The notes beneath the pieces were generated by a model that saw only the letters and a program-made list of their open reading frames with translations, was not told the DNA's origin and searched no databases. A stretch of 64,000 nucleotides of DNA. Origin: Pseudomonas fluorescens (GTDB lineage Bacteria; Pseudomonadota; Gammaproteobacteria; Pseudomonadales; Pseudomonadaceae). The translations under genes were made by a program, and so were the position numbers. The stretch spans positions 2,565,826-2,629,825 of the forward strand of contig NZ_OZ024668.1 in assembly GCF_902497775.2 (NCBI RefSeq). Direction: 5' to 3'. Below are positions 44,812 to 55,251 of the stretch, one piece after another (within the stretch, counting starts at the first letter, position 1; each line of letters starts with the position of its first letter).

Positions 44812-45072
44812 ATGAACAAGCTGACGTTCCCTAACGCCTGCCAGATGATGCGCTGGCATTTTCATCCGCTGGGCTTCGAGGCCAGCATGGACGCCCCGCG
44901 CAGCATGGTGGCGCGCCTGTTCGACCGGGCTACCGGCGAAACCCTGCTGGCGATCGCCGGTATTCCCTGTGCCACACTGATGCATGCGGCGGACGTCGAA
45001 CGCATCATCGAAGCGGTGGAGGCTGAACTGGACGCCTTCAAACCGTCCTGCGACCTGCGCGCCGTCGGCTGA
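44812..45072 (+). CDS. DUF1652 family small protein
   Basis: 86 aa. It matches the small Pseudomonas DUF1652 family, with NACQMMRWHFHPLGFEASMD at the start and ATGETLLAIAGI in the middle. A strong AGGAGG ribosome site precedes the ATG. Function unknown. Its stop is immediately adjacent to the stop of the convergent GGDEF/EAL gene. Confidence 0.88.
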   Translation: MNKLTFPNACQMMRWHFHPLGFEASMDAPRSMVARLFDRATGETLLAIAGIPCATLMHAADVERIIEAVEAELDAFKPSCDLRAVG

Positions 45073-47157
45073 TCAGCTGGCAGCCTGGGGTTCGCGCCCT
45101 CGCTCGACATCGGCAATAAAGCGCTCGGCCGGCTGTGGCTGGCCGAGCAGATAACCTTGCAACGAGTCACACCCCAGCCGAGTCAGGAAGCTCTGCTGGC
45201 GGTCGGTCTCGACCCCTTCGGCAACAATCCGCAAGCCCAAGGCCTGGCCCAGCGCCACGATGGCCGAGACGATGGCGGCATCGTCGCTGTCCTGCTCAAG
45301 ATCTCGAACGAAGCCGCGGTCGATCTTCAGCTCGTTGGCTGGCAGGCGCTTGAGGTACATCAGGCTCGAATAGCCGGTACCAAAGTCGTCGATGGACAGG
45401 TCCACGCCCATGTCCGAAAGCTGCTGCAGCACCTGCATGCTGGCGTCGGCATCGCGCATGGCGGTGGTTTCGGTGATTTCCAGGGTCAGGCTGTTGGCCG
45501 GCAACCGGTGACGCGCCAGCACCTTGGCGACGCTCTCTACCAGGCCGGTGTGGCAGAACTGGATGGCCGAAAGGTTCACGGCGATACGCCAATGGCTGTG
45601 GCCTCGATCGATCCAGATGCGCATCTGTCGGCAGGCTTCGTCCAGTACCCACTCGCCAATCGGGATGATCAGCCCGGTTTTCTCCGCCTGGATGATAAAA
45701 CGGTCCGGCAGCAGCAGGCCGTGCTGCGGGTGTTCCCAGCGCAGCAGCGCTTCGGCGCCGATTGGCTGGCAATCGTGGGCGTCGAACTTGGGCTGGTAGT
45801 ACAGGCGGAACTGGCCCTGCTCCAGGGCCACGCGCAGATCCTGCAGCAGTTGCAGTTGCAGGCGCGCGTTACTGTTCATCGACACGTCGAAGAAGCTGTA
45901 GCCATTCTTGCCGGCGCTCTTGGCGTGGTACATGGCCGCGTCGGCATTGCGCAGCAGCTCATGCTGGTCGATGCCATTGCCGGGGTACAGGACGATACCG
46001 ATACTCGCCGAGATCTGCAGGTTCTGCTCGGCAACGCGAAAGCTGCGCGAGATCAGGTTGACCTGCTTGGCCGCCACGCCCACGGCGTCATCGGCCTCCT
46101 GCAGGTCCACCAGCAGCACGAACTCGTCGCCACCGATCCGCGCCAGGGTGTCCTGGCTGTGCAGGTGGCCACGCAGGCGCAGGGCAACCTCTTTGAGCAA
46201 CTGGTCGCCCATATGGTGACCGAAGGCGTCGTTGACCGGCTTGAAGCCGTCCAGGTCGATGAACATCAGGGCAAAGCAGCCGCCCTGCTCGGCCACCTTG
46301 CTGATCGCCTGGTCGATGCGGTCGGCCAGCAGCGTACGGTTCGGCAGGCCGGTAAGCGTGTCATGCAGGGCCAGTTGGGTCAGTTCCTGGTTGGCCAGGG
46401 TCAGCGAGCGGGCCAGTTCTGCAGTACGCGCTTCCAGGCGAGCGTCCAGCACCGAGGTCAACAAGGCCGCGGCCAGTACCGCCAGGGTGGTGATCAGCAC
46501 CAGGTAATCCAGGCCGTTGCCGCTCAGGCCGCTGCCCAGGGCACCGCAATAACTGCCTTCGGGAAAGTTCGCCGCGGCCATGCCGGTGTAGTGCATGCCA
46601 ACAATCGCCACGCCCATGATGATCGCCGCGCCGCCACGGATCTGCCGCACATAGAGGGTTTGCTGGCGCAGGCGGAAAGCGATCCACAACGCCGCCGCCG
46701 AAGCCCCGACGGCAATCAGCAACGAGGCGCTGAACAGTGTGGGGTCGTAGTCGATGCCTGGTGCCATGCGTAGCGCGGCCATGCCGGTGTAATGCATGGT
46801 GCTGATGCCGCTGCCCATGATCAGCGCGCCGAAGCCCAGTTGCAGCCAGGGCAAGGTCGGCTGGCTGACCAGCCACAGGGCAAAGCCCGACGACAACCCG
46901 GCGATCAGCAGCGACAACAGGGTCAGGGTGATGTCATAGCCCAGCTCGATCGGCAGGCTAAGGGCGAGCATGCCGATAAAGTGCATCGACCAGATCCCGG
47001 TGCCCATGGCCAGCGCCCCGCCTACCATCCACAGGTACACCGCGCGCCCTTTGGCGGTGGTGATCCGGCCGGTCAGGTCAAGGGCGGTATACGAAGCAAG
47101 GATGGCCACACACAGCGAAATCAATACCAGCGAAGAAGAGTAACTACCGATCAGCAT
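45073..47157 (-). CDS. mucR: MHYT-GGDEF-EAL cyclic-di-GMP enzyme (MucR-like)
   Basis: 694 aa. Seven predicted membrane helices hold three MHYT-type motifs (MHF at 58, MHYT at 121, MHY at 188), a putative metal-binding sensor for gas or redox. The GGDEF domain keeps GGDEF at 342-346, and EAL keeps EALLRW (469-474) and DDFGTGYSS, so both synthesis and breakdown of cyclic-di-GMP are possible. The closest named example of this architecture is P. aeruginosa MucR, which controls alginate and biofilm output. The start at 47157 has GGAAGG upstream; the frame opens ten codons earlier. Symbol by architecture. Confidence 0.82.
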   Translation of the reverse strand: MLIGSYSSSLVLISLCVAILASYTALDLTGRITTAKGRAVYLWMVGGALAMGTGIWSMHFIGMLALSLPIELGYDITLTLLSLLIAGLSSGFALWLVSQPTLPWLQLGFGALIMGSGISTMHYTGMAALRMAPGIDYDPTLFSASLLIAVGASAAALWIAFRLRQQTLYVRQIRGGAAIIMGVAIVGMHYTGMAAANFPEGSYCGALGSGLSGNGLDYLVLITTLAVLAAALLTSVLDARLEARTAELARSLTLANQELTQLALHDTLTGLPNRTLLADRIDQAISKVAEQGGCFALMFIDLDGFKPVNDAFGHHMGDQLLKEVALRLRGHLHSQDTLARIGGDEFVLLVDLQEADDAVGVAAKQVNLISRSFRVAEQNLQISASIGIVLYPGNGIDQHELLRNADAAMYHAKSAGKNGYSFFDVSMNSNARLQLQLLQDLRVALEQGQFRLYYQPKFDAHDCQPIGAEALLRWEHPQHGLLLPDRFIIQAEKTGLIIPIGEWVLDEACRQMRIWIDRGHSHWRIAVNLSAIQFCHTGLVESVAKVLARHRLPANSLTLEITETTAMRDADASMQVLQQLSDMGVDLSIDDFGTGYSSLMYLKRLPANELKIDRGFVRDLEQDSDDAAIVSAIVALGQALGLRIVAEGVETDRQQSFLTRLGCDSLQGYLLGQPQPAERFIADVERGREPQAAS

Positions 47158-47427
47158 GAGGCCTTCCACAACCCGTAGGCCGGGCACTGGCGAGGCCCGG
47201 ATAAAAGCCGATGATTGTACTCAACCTTTAGCGAAACGCACGGAGTTTCGGTGGAAGATGGCAATAACGAATCATTGCCTTCCGACAACATTTATAGCGC
47301 ATAAAAACCCTATAAAACAATAAATTACATTTATAAATTAAAGCAACAAGGGAGAAAGCGATGCAATTTGCATCAAAAGCCGCCAGATCAGATAAAGGAC
47401 TTTAATAAAGTAGTTTACATGCTTGTT
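47158..47427. other. AT-rich gap between mucR-like and opmB genes
   Basis: About 270 bases. From 47290 on it is AT-rich with TATAAA-like boxes (ccctataaaac, tttataaatt). It contains a minor reading frame at 47361-47405. No clear hairpin terminator for opmB is seen. Confidence 0.55.
47361..47405 (+). CDS. Possible 14-codon frame with strong ribosome site
   Basis: ATG at 47361 preceded by AAGGGAG with six bases between, reading M-Q-F-A-S-K-A-A-R-S-D-K-G-L then TAA. It lies in the AT-rich gap with promoter-like boxes upstream. Too short to distinguish from chance; listed because the ribosome site is good. Confidence 0.2.
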   Translation: MQFASKAARSDKGL

Positions 47428-48933
47428 TTATAACGATTTTTTATCTTCACCTTGCTCAGCAAACGCCGCCTGCGAGTCCCAGCCCCCGCCCAACGCCGCG
47501 ATCAGCTGCACGCTGGCCACCAGCCGCCCCTGCAGCAGGTTGAGCACGCTGCGCTCATTGCTCAGGGCGGTGGTCTGTACGTTGACCACGTCCAGGTAGG
47601 CGATCAGCCCGGCCTTGTACTGGTTGTTGGTCAGGCGCAAGGATTCGCGGGCCGAAGCCAGGGCCTCGCTGCGCACCTGCGCTTCGTCATCGTAGACTTT
47701 GAGCTGCACCAGGTAGTTTTCCACTTCCTTGAAGCCATCGAGCACGGTCTGCCGGTACTGGGCCACGGTCTGGTCGTAGACTGCTTCGCTACGGTCCACT
47801 TCTGCCGCGCGCTGGCCGGCGTCGAACAGGGTCATGGCCAGCTGCGGGCCGACCGACCAGAAGCGGTTCGGCAGGCTGATCCAGTCGCTGAAGCTGCTAC
47901 TGCTGTAGCCGCCGCTCATGCTCAGGGTCAGGTCCGGGAAGTAGGCAGCACGGGCTACACCAATGCTGGCGTTGGCCGACATCACGTTGCGCTCGGCCTT
48001 GGCGATGTCGGGGCGGCGCTCCAGCAACTGCGAGGGCAAGGCAAGCGGTACTTGCGGCAGTGCCGGGATAGCCTTGCTGTCGGCCAGGGCGAACTCGGCC
48101 GGGGCCTTGCCGAGCAGCACGGCAATGGCGTTTTCCAGTTGCGCGCGCTGCCACACCAGGTCGATCAGGTCGGCCTGGGTGCTTTTGAGCTGGGTTTGCG
48201 CCTGGGCCACCGCATCCTTGCCCGAAACCCCGGCGCGGTACTGGTTCTCGGTCATCTTCAGCGAACGTTCATAGGCCTCGACGGTGGCCTCAAGCAGGCG
48301 TTTCTGCTCATCGATCACCCGCAGTTGCAGGTAGTTCTGCACCAGCTCCGACTGCAGGCTCAGGCGGATTGCCGCCATGTCGGCCAGGCTGGCCTCGGCG
48401 CTGGCCTGGTTGGCGGCCAGGCCGTCACGCAGTTTGCCCCACAGGTCGGCCTCCCAGCTCACCCCCAACTGGGTGTTGTAGGTGTTGCGAATGCCGCTGC
48501 TGTTGTTGCTCAGGCTCGAGCTTGAGCTGCCGGTGCCCTGGCTGGAGCGGGTCTTGCCGGCCGAAAGATTCAGGCTTGGGAACAGTGCCCCACGGGCGCT
48601 GCGCACCAGGGCCTGGGCCTGGCGGTACTGGGCTTCGTACTGGGCGACGGTCTGGTTGCCGGCATTGAGCTGCTCGACCAGGCCATTGAGCTGGGCATCA
48701 CCGTACAGCTCCCACCAGGCGCCGCGGGCGATGGCGTCCGAGGGGTTGGCCTGGGTCCAGCCTTCGGCGTGCTTGAACACCATCGGCGCCGGGGTCTCGG
48801 GCCGGTGGTAGTCCGGGCTCAGGGTACAGGCACTGAGCATCGCCAGGCACAAGGCCGAGGCCAGCAGGCGCGAGCCGCGGGCAGCCAGCAACAGCTGCAG
48901 CGAACGGTCGGAAAAAAGCGGACGTCGGGTCAT
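47428..48933 (-). CDS. opmB: OpmB outer-membrane efflux channel
   Basis: 501 aa. A lipoprotein signal (LSAC, Cys36) is followed by the OMF (TolC/OprM/NodT) repeat, ending near residue 480. It forms the outer-membrane duct of the MuxABC pump. It starts with a four-base overlap (ATGA) with muxC, the last pump gene, and is the last gene of the operon. In P. aeruginosa the same order muxABC-opmB is known. Confidence 0.92.
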   Translation of the reverse strand: MTRRPLFSDRSLQLLLAARGSRLLASALCLAMLSACTLSPDYHRPETPAPMVFKHAEGWTQANPSDAIARGAWWELYGDAQLNGLVEQLNAGNQTVAQYEAQYRQAQALVRSARGALFPSLNLSAGKTRSSQGTGSSSSSLSNNSSGIRNTYNTQLGVSWEADLWGKLRDGLAANQASAEASLADMAAIRLSLQSELVQNYLQLRVIDEQKRLLEATVEAYERSLKMTENQYRAGVSGKDAVAQAQTQLKSTQADLIDLVWQRAQLENAIAVLLGKAPAEFALADSKAIPALPQVPLALPSQLLERRPDIAKAERNVMSANASIGVARAAYFPDLTLSMSGGYSSSSFSDWISLPNRFWSVGPQLAMTLFDAGQRAAEVDRSEAVYDQTVAQYRQTVLDGFKEVENYLVQLKVYDDEAQVRSEALASARESLRLTNNQYKAGLIAYLDVVNVQTTALSNERSVLNLLQGRLVASVQLIAALGGGWDSQAAFAEQGEDKKSL

Positions 48934-51900
48934 AGCGGGGTTTCCAAAGCAGCGTCGGTACGCACGCCGCGCCAGCGGTTGAAGCGATGGCGCAAGCGGT
49001 CCAGATAGAGGTAGACCACCGGGGTGGTGTAAAGCGTGAGGATCTGGCTGAAGACCAGCCCGCCGATGATGGTCAAGCCCAGCGGCTGGCGCATCTCGGC
49101 CCCTTCGGCGTGGCTGAGCAGCAGTGGCAAGGCGCCGAGGATGGCCGCCAGGGTGGTCATCAGGATCGGCCGCAGGCGCAGCAGGCAGGCACGGCGGATC
49201 GATTCCTCCGGGCTCAGGTGCTCGTGGCGCTCCAACTGCAGGGCCAGGTCGATCATCATGATCGCGTTCTTTTTCACCACGCCAATCAGCAGGAACAAGC
49301 CCAGCAGGGAGATCAGGCTGAACTCGCTGCCGACCACGTAGAGGGTGAGCAAGGCCCCTACCCCGGCCGATGGCAGGGTCGAGAGGATGGTCAGCGGGTG
49401 AATGTAGCTTTCGTAAAGAATGCCCAGCACCAGGTACACCGCCAGCAAGGCGCCGAGGATCATGAACGGCTGGCCCTTCTGGCTTTCGGCGAAGGCATCG
49501 CCGGTACCGCCGAGCTTGGCAATGACATCCTCGGGCAGGCCGACCTTGGCCACCGCCCGCTCCACCGCAGCCAGGGCCTGCTCCTGGCTGTAGCCTTCGG
49601 CGATGTCGAAGTTGATATCCTCGGAGGCAAACTGGTCTTCGTGGCTGACGCGATCATCCGCCAGGCTGTTCTCGTAGTGGGCAAAGGTGGCCAGTGGCAC
49701 CCGCGCGCCGTCGGCGGTGATCACCTGCACCTGCTCCAGGGTCCGCGGATCCTGGGCATACTTGGGGTTGATCTCCATCACCACCTGGTACTGGTTGAGG
49801 CTGTCGTAGATGGTCGAGATCTGCCGCTGGCTGTAGGCGTTGTTGAGCACCGAGGTGACCATGCTCATGTCGATGCCCAGGCGCTTGGCCTGTTCGCGGT
49901 CGACCACCAGGGTGATCTGCTGGGTACCACCGCCTTCGCGGGCGTCGATGGCAGTCAGCTCCGGCAGGGTCTTGAACGCAGCGACCACCTTCGGGTACCA
50001 CTCACGCAGGGCCGACAGCTCGCTGCTCTGCAAGGTGTAGAGGAACTGCGAACTGCTCTGGTCGCGGCCGCCGCCGAACTGCAGGTCCTGGTCGGCCATG
50101 AGGAACAAGCGCCCGCCCGGCACCTTGGGCATTTCTTTGCGCAGGCGCTCGATGATCTTCTGCGCCGAGACCTTGCGCTCGCTGATCGGCTTGAGGCGCA
50201 CGATCACCATGGCGTTGTTGGTGCCGCTGTTGCCGCCGATGAAACCGGCCACGCTTTCCACCGCCGGGTCCGCCAGCAAGGCGCGGCGGTAGATTTCCAT
50301 CTTCGGCTGCATGACCTGGAACGACAGGCCGTCGTCACCGCGGACAAAGCCCATCAACTGGCCGGTGTCCTGCTGCGGCAGGAAGGTCTTGGGCACCACC
50401 ACGTACAGGGCGATGTTCACCGCGATGGTCACCAGCAGGCTCAGCAGGGTCAGGCGCCGATGGCGCATGACCCAGTCCAGGCTGCGCCCGTAACCGGTCA
50501 TCATGCGCTGGTTGAGCTGCTCGCTCCAGCGTTGCAGGCGCGTCTGTTGGCCCTCGACATGGGGCTTGAGCCAGCGCGCGCAGAGCATTGGCGTGAGGGT
50601 CAGGGACACCAGCAAGGAGACCAGGATCGCCACTGCCAGGGTGATGGAGAACTCGCGGAACAACGAACCGACAATCCCGCCCATGAACAGGATCGAAACG
50701 AACACCACCACCAGCGACAGGTTCATCGACAGCAAGGTAAAGCCGACTTCCTTGGAGCCCAGGTATGCGGCGCGCATCGGCGGCACGCCGTCGTCGATAT
50801 GCCGGGAGATGTTCTCCAGCACCACGATGGCATCATCCACCACCAGGCCGGTGGCGAGAATCAGGGCCATCAGCGACAGGTTGTTCAACGAAAAGCCGCA
50901 CAGGTACATGGCGGCGAAGGTGCCGACCAGCGACACCGGTACCGCCAGGGTCGGGATCAATGAGGCGCGCAGGTTACCCAGGAACAGGAACACCACCAGC
51001 ACGACCAGCACCACGGCGATGATCAGGGTGTGCTCGGCTTCCTTGAGGGTCGCCTTGATCACCGGCGAGCGGTCCATGGCCACGTCCAGCTTGACGCTGG
51101 CCGGCATCAGCGACTCCAGGGCCGGCAGTTGCTCCTTGATCTTGCTCACGGTCTCGATGATGTTGGCGCCGGTCTGGCGGTTGATCACCAGCAGCACCGC
51201 GTCCTGGTCATTGAAAAAGCCGCTGTTGTAGCGGTTTTCCACCGCATCGCTGACCTTGGCCACATGGCTCAGGCGCAGCACCGCGCCGTCCTGGTAGCGA
51301 ATCACCAGCGGCTCATAGTCCTTGGCCTTCTCCAACTGGTCATTGGCCTGCACCTGCCAGTTGCGCTGGCCGTCTTCGATAAAACCCTTGGGCCGGCGCT
51401 GGTTGGCGTTGGCGATGGTCTGGCGCACGTCATCGAGGGCCACGCCATATTGGTTGAGCAACTGCGGTTCGAGCTCGACGCGCACCGCCGGCAGCGAACT
51501 GCCGCCGATCTGCACCTCCCCTACCCCCGGCACCTGGGACAGGCTCTGGGACAGAATGGTCGAGGCCAGGTCGTACAGTTGGCCCTTTTGCAGCACACTG
51601 GAGGTCAGCGCCAGGACCATGATCGGTGCCTGGGACGGGTTGTACTTCTTGTAGGTGGGCATGCTGCGCATGCCACTGGGCAGCAGGTTGCGCGAGGCGT
51701 TGATGGCCGCCTGCACCTCCCGCGCTGCGGCGTCGATGTCGCGGCCCTGGTCGAACGCGAGGATCACCCGGGTCGAACCCTGGCTGGAGCTGCTGGTCAG
51801 CGTGGTAACCCCGGAGATCGCGCCCATCGAGCGCTCCAGCGGCGTGGCCACGGTCGAGGCCATGACCTCGGGGCTGGCGCCGGGCAGGTTGGCCTGGACC

Positions 51901-52037
51901 ACAATCACCGGGAACTCGATCTGCGGCAGCGGCGCCACCGGCAACAAGCCGAAGCTGACGCCACCGAGCAGCATGATCGCCAGGCTCAGCAGCATGGTCG
52001 CTACCGGGCGGCGGATGAAAGGCGCGGACAGGTTCAT
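48930..52037 (-). CDS. muxC: RND efflux inner-membrane transporter MuxC
   Basis: 1,035 aa from the ATG at 52037, with GGAG upstream. It has RND architecture: 12 helices, two large periplasmic loops, and the proton-relay Asp pair in helix 4 (GLVVDDAIVVLENISRH). MuxB and MuxC act together as a hetero-oligomeric trimer. It follows muxB after a 118-base gap that contains a repeat hairpin, unusual inside this tight operon. Confidence 0.93.
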   Translation of the reverse strand: MNLSAPFIRRPVATMLLSLAIMLLGGVSFGLLPVAPLPQIEFPVIVVQANLPGASPEVMASTVATPLERSMGAISGVTTLTSSSSQGSTRVILAFDQGRDIDAAAREVQAAINASRNLLPSGMRSMPTYKKYNPSQAPIMVLALTSSVLQKGQLYDLASTILSQSLSQVPGVGEVQIGGSSLPAVRVELEPQLLNQYGVALDDVRQTIANANQRRPKGFIEDGQRNWQVQANDQLEKAKDYEPLVIRYQDGAVLRLSHVAKVSDAVENRYNSGFFNDQDAVLLVINRQTGANIIETVSKIKEQLPALESLMPASVKLDVAMDRSPVIKATLKEAEHTLIIAVVLVVLVVFLFLGNLRASLIPTLAVPVSLVGTFAAMYLCGFSLNNLSLMALILATGLVVDDAIVVLENISRHIDDGVPPMRAAYLGSKEVGFTLLSMNLSLVVVFVSILFMGGIVGSLFREFSITLAVAILVSLLVSLTLTPMLCARWLKPHVEGQQTRLQRWSEQLNQRMMTGYGRSLDWVMRHRRLTLLSLLVTIAVNIALYVVVPKTFLPQQDTGQLMGFVRGDDGLSFQVMQPKMEIYRRALLADPAVESVAGFIGGNSGTNNAMVIVRLKPISERKVSAQKIIERLRKEMPKVPGGRLFLMADQDLQFGGGRDQSSSQFLYTLQSSELSALREWYPKVVAAFKTLPELTAIDAREGGGTQQITLVVDREQAKRLGIDMSMVTSVLNNAYSQRQISTIYDSLNQYQVVMEINPKYAQDPRTLEQVQVITADGARVPLATFAHYENSLADDRVSHEDQFASEDINFDIAEGYSQEQALAAVERAVAKVGLPEDVIAKLGGTGDAFAESQKGQPFMILGALLAVYLVLGILYESYIHPLTILSTLPSAGVGALLTLYVVGSEFSLISLLGLFLLIGVVKKNAIMMIDLALQLERHEHLSPEESIRRACLLRLRPILMTTLAAILGALPLLLSHAEGAEMRQPLGLTIIGGLVFSQILTLYTTPVVYLYLDRLRHRFNRWRGVRTDAALETPL

Positions 52038-52050
52038 GGGCGGTAGCTCC

Positions 52051-52146
52051 AAGCTGCAAGCTTCAAGCTGCAAGCAGTTTGAGGTGACCTCTGCAACTGT
52101 GGTCCTACACCAGACCGCTTGCAGCTTGAAGCTTGAAGCTTGCAGC
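52051..52146. repeat. Inverted repeat with heptamer units between muxB and muxC
   Basis: Two arms face each other: agctgcaagcttcaagctgc near 52052 and gcttgcagcttgaagcttga from 52117 to about 52146. The second arm holds one more copy of the cttcaag/cttgaag unit. RNA of this stretch could form a long hairpin between the pump genes. Confidence 0.85.
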
Positions 52147-52155
52147 TGGCGCCGA

Positions 52156-55100
52156 TCATACCAAGTCCTCAGTCAACCCACGCTGACGAAAGCGCCGCGC
52201 CAGCCGATCGAAGTACAAGTAGATGACAGGCGTAGTGAACAGCGTCAGCACCTGGCTGAGCAGCAGCCCACCGACCATCACCAGGCCCAGCGGCTGGCGC
52301 AGCTCGGCGCCGGAGCCAGTGGCGAGCATCAACGGGATGGCGCCGAACAGCGCTGCCAGGGTGGTCATCAGGATCGGCCTGAAACGCAGCAGCGCCGCCT
52401 GGTAGATCGCCGCCTCCGGGGCCATGCCCTGGTTGCGCTCGGCCTCCAGGGCAAAGTCGATCATCATGATCGCGTTCTTTTTGACGATACCGATGAGCAG
52501 GATGATGCCGATGATGGCGATCATGCCCAGGTCGTTGCCGGAGAGGATCAGCGCCAGCAAGGCCCCCACCGCTGCCGACGGCAGGGTCGAGAGGATGGTC
52601 ACCGGGTGGATGTAGCTCTCGTAGAGCACACCGAGCACGATGTACATGGTCACCACCGCCGCCAGGATCAGCAGCAAGGTGCTCGACAGCGATGCCTGGA
52701 AGGCCTCGGCCGCGCCCTGGAAGCGGGTTTGCACGCCAACCGGCATGCCGATCTCCTGCTGCACCTGCTCGATGACCTTGACCGCCTCACCCAGGGCGAC
52801 GCCGTCACCCAGGTTGAACGACATCATCACCGCCGGGAACTGGCCGATATGGGCAATCGCCAGTTGCGCCTGGCGCTGCTCGATGCGCGCCAGGCTCGAC
52901 AGCCGCACCTGGCCGCCGTCGCTGGCCTTGACGTGAATCTGCTCAAGCACCTGCGGACCGATGCTCGACGCCGCCTCGGCCTGCAGCACCACGCGGTACT
53001 GGCTGGCCTGGGTGTAGATGGTCGAGATCTGCCGCTGGCCGAAGGCATCGTACAGGGCGTTGGTGATGTCGGCGACATTGATACCCAGGCGGCTGGCGGC
53101 ATCGCGGTCGATCACCAGGAATACCTGCAGGCCTTTGTCCTGCAGGTCGCTGGCGACATCGGTCAGTTCCGGGCGCTGCTGCAGGGCATCGACCAGCTTG
53201 CCGCTCCACTGCGCCAGCAGCTCGGCATCGGGCGATGACAGGCTGAACTGGTACTGGGTGCGGCTGACCCGGTCTTCGATGCTCAAGTCCTGCACCGGCT
53301 GCATGAACAGGCGAATACCGAGCAGCTTGTCGACCTCCGGTTGCAACCGGGCAATCACCTGGGCCGCGGTCAGGTCACGCTCGCCGTGGGGCTTGAGGTT
53401 GATCAGCAGACGGCCACTGTTGAGGGTGGCGTTGTCGCCATCGACGCCGATGTACGACGACAGGCTCTGCACCGCCGGGTCCTTGAGGATCACCGCGCTG
53501 AGTTCCTGCTGGCGCTGGCTCATGGCGGTGAACGACACCGACTGCGGCGCCTCGGAAATACCCTGGATCACCCCGGTGTCCTGCACCGGAAAGAAGCCCT
53601 TGGGCACCACCAGGTACAGCAATACGGTCAGGCCCAGGGTCGCCACGGCCACCAGCAGGGTCAGCGGCTGATGCCGGAGCACCCACTGCAGGCCACGGCC
53701 ATAGTAGTCGATCATCCAGTCGATCCAGGCACCGCTGGCGCGGTAGAAACGGCCCTGCTCTTCTTCTTTCGGTTCACGCTTGAGCAGGCGCGCGCACATC
53801 ATCGGCGTCAGGGTCAGCGACACCACCAGGGAAATCAGGATGGCCACCGCCAGGGTGATGGCGAACTCGCGGAACAGCCGGCCGACCACATCGGCCATGA
53901 ACAGCAGCGGGATCAGTACCGCAATCAGCGAGAAGGTCAGGGAAATCAGGGTGAAGCCGATCTGCCGGGCGCCCTTGAGCGCGGCCTGCATCGGCGTTTC
54001 GCCTTCTTCGATATGCCGGGAGATGTTCTCCAGCATGACGATGGCATCGTCGACCACAAAGCCGGTGGCGATGGTCAGGGCCATCAGGGTCAGGTTGTTG
54101 ATCGAAAACCCGGCCAGGTGCATGACCGCAAAGGTGCCGATCAACGACAGCGGCACGGCCACCGAAGGAATGATGGTAGCGCTGAAGCGGCGCAGGAACA
54201 CGAAGGTGACCATGACCACCAGGACAATGGCGATCAACAACTCGTGCTGCACGTCCTTGACCGAGGCGCGGATGGTCTGGGTGCGATCGGTGAGAACGCT
54301 GACGTCCAGGCCCGCCGGCAGGTTGTCGGTGATCGACGGCAGCATGGCCTTGATCCGGTCGACCACCTCGATGACGTTGGCCCCGGGCTGGCGCTGGATG
54401 TTCAGCAACACCGCCTGGTTCTGGTTGGCCCAGGCTGCCAGGCGTTCGTTCTCGGCGCCGTCGACGATTTCGGCGACGTCTTTGAGGCGCAGCGGCGCGC
54501 CGTTCTTGTAGGCGAGGATCAGGTTGGCGTATTCCTCGGGCGAACGCAGTTGGTCGTTGGCGTCGAGCATCGATACCCGGGTCGGGCCATCGAAGTTGCC
54601 TTTGGGCTGGTTGACGTTGGAAGCACCGATCAGCGTGCGCACATCGGCCAGGTTCAGCCCGGCCGAGGCCAGGGCGTCGGGGTTGACCTTGATCCGCACC
54701 GCCTGGCGCTGGCCGCCGGCGATGCTGACCATGCCGACGCCGCCGATCTGGGCGATCTTCTGCGCGACCCGGGTGTCGACCAGGTCGTTGAGCTTGGGCA
54801 GCGGCATGGTTTTCGACGAAATCGCCAGGGTCAGCACCGGGGTGTCGGCCGGGTTGACCTTGTTGTACACCGGCGGTGCCGGCAGGTCGCTGGGCAGCAG
54901 GTTGCTGGCGGCGTTGATTGCCGCCTGCACCTGTTGCTCGGCAACGTCCATGTTCATGTCCAGGCTGAAGCGCAGGGTCAGTACCGAGGCGCCGCCGGAG
55001 CTGGTCGAGGCCATCTGGGTCAGCCCGGGCATCTGCCCGAACTGGCGCTCAAGCGGCGCGGTAACCGCGCTGGTCATCACCTGGGGGCTGGCGCCGGGGT

Positions 55101-55251
55101 ACAGGGTCATGACCCGGATGGTCGGGTAATCGACCTGGGGCAGCGCCGCCACCGGCAGCATCTTGTAGGCGATCAGACCGGCCAGGACGATGGCCAGCAT
55201 GCTCAGGGTGGTCGCCACCGGGCGCAGGATGAACAGCCGCGAGAGGTTCAT
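52156..55251 (-). CDS. muxB: RND efflux inner-membrane transporter MuxB
   Basis: 1,031 aa, a full RND transporter with the helix-4 Asp pair ([17 protein letters not shown]) and a pump of MdtB/MuxB type. It expels drugs from periplasm or inner membrane by proton antiport, with MuxC as partner. ATGA overlap with muxA shows translation coupling. Downstream lies the repeat hairpin then muxC. Confidence 0.94.
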   Translation of the reverse strand: MNLSRLFILRPVATTLSMLAIVLAGLIAYKMLPVAALPQVDYPTIRVMTLYPGASPQVMTSAVTAPLERQFGQMPGLTQMASTSSGGASVLTLRFSLDMNMDVAEQQVQAAINAASNLLPSDLPAPPVYNKVNPADTPVLTLAISSKTMPLPKLNDLVDTRVAQKIAQIGGVGMVSIAGGQRQAVRIKVNPDALASAGLNLADVRTLIGASNVNQPKGNFDGPTRVSMLDANDQLRSPEEYANLILAYKNGAPLRLKDVAEIVDGAENERLAAWANQNQAVLLNIQRQPGANVIEVVDRIKAMLPSITDNLPAGLDVSVLTDRTQTIRASVKDVQHELLIAIVLVVMVTFVFLRRFSATIIPSVAVPLSLIGTFAVMHLAGFSINNLTLMALTIATGFVVDDAIVMLENISRHIEEGETPMQAALKGARQIGFTLISLTFSLIAVLIPLLFMADVVGRLFREFAITLAVAILISLVVSLTLTPMMCARLLKREPKEEEQGRFYRASGAWIDWMIDYYGRGLQWVLRHQPLTLLVAVATLGLTVLLYLVVPKGFFPVQDTGVIQGISEAPQSVSFTAMSQRQQELSAVILKDPAVQSLSSYIGVDGDNATLNSGRLLINLKPHGERDLTAAQVIARLQPEVDKLLGIRLFMQPVQDLSIEDRVSRTQYQFSLSSPDAELLAQWSGKLVDALQQRPELTDVASDLQDKGLQVFLVIDRDAASRLGINVADITNALYDAFGQRQISTIYTQASQYRVVLQAEAASSIGPQVLEQIHVKASDGGQVRLSSLARIEQRQAQLAIAHIGQFPAVMMSFNLGDGVALGEAVKVIEQVQQEIGMPVGVQTRFQGAAEAFQASLSSTLLLILAAVVTMYIVLGVLYESYIHPVTILSTLPSAAVGALLALILSGNDLGMIAIIGIILLIGIVKKNAIMMIDFALEAERNQGMAPEAAIYQAALLRFRPILMTTLAALFGAIPLMLATGSGAELRQPLGLVMVGGLLLSQVLTLFTTPVIYLYFDRLARRFRQRGLTEDLV

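Noticed and set aside
48987..50963. A 658-residue open frame opposite muxC
   Set aside because: Antisense shadow rich in Gln, His and Gly with no domain pattern; muxC itself is a complete RND transporter.
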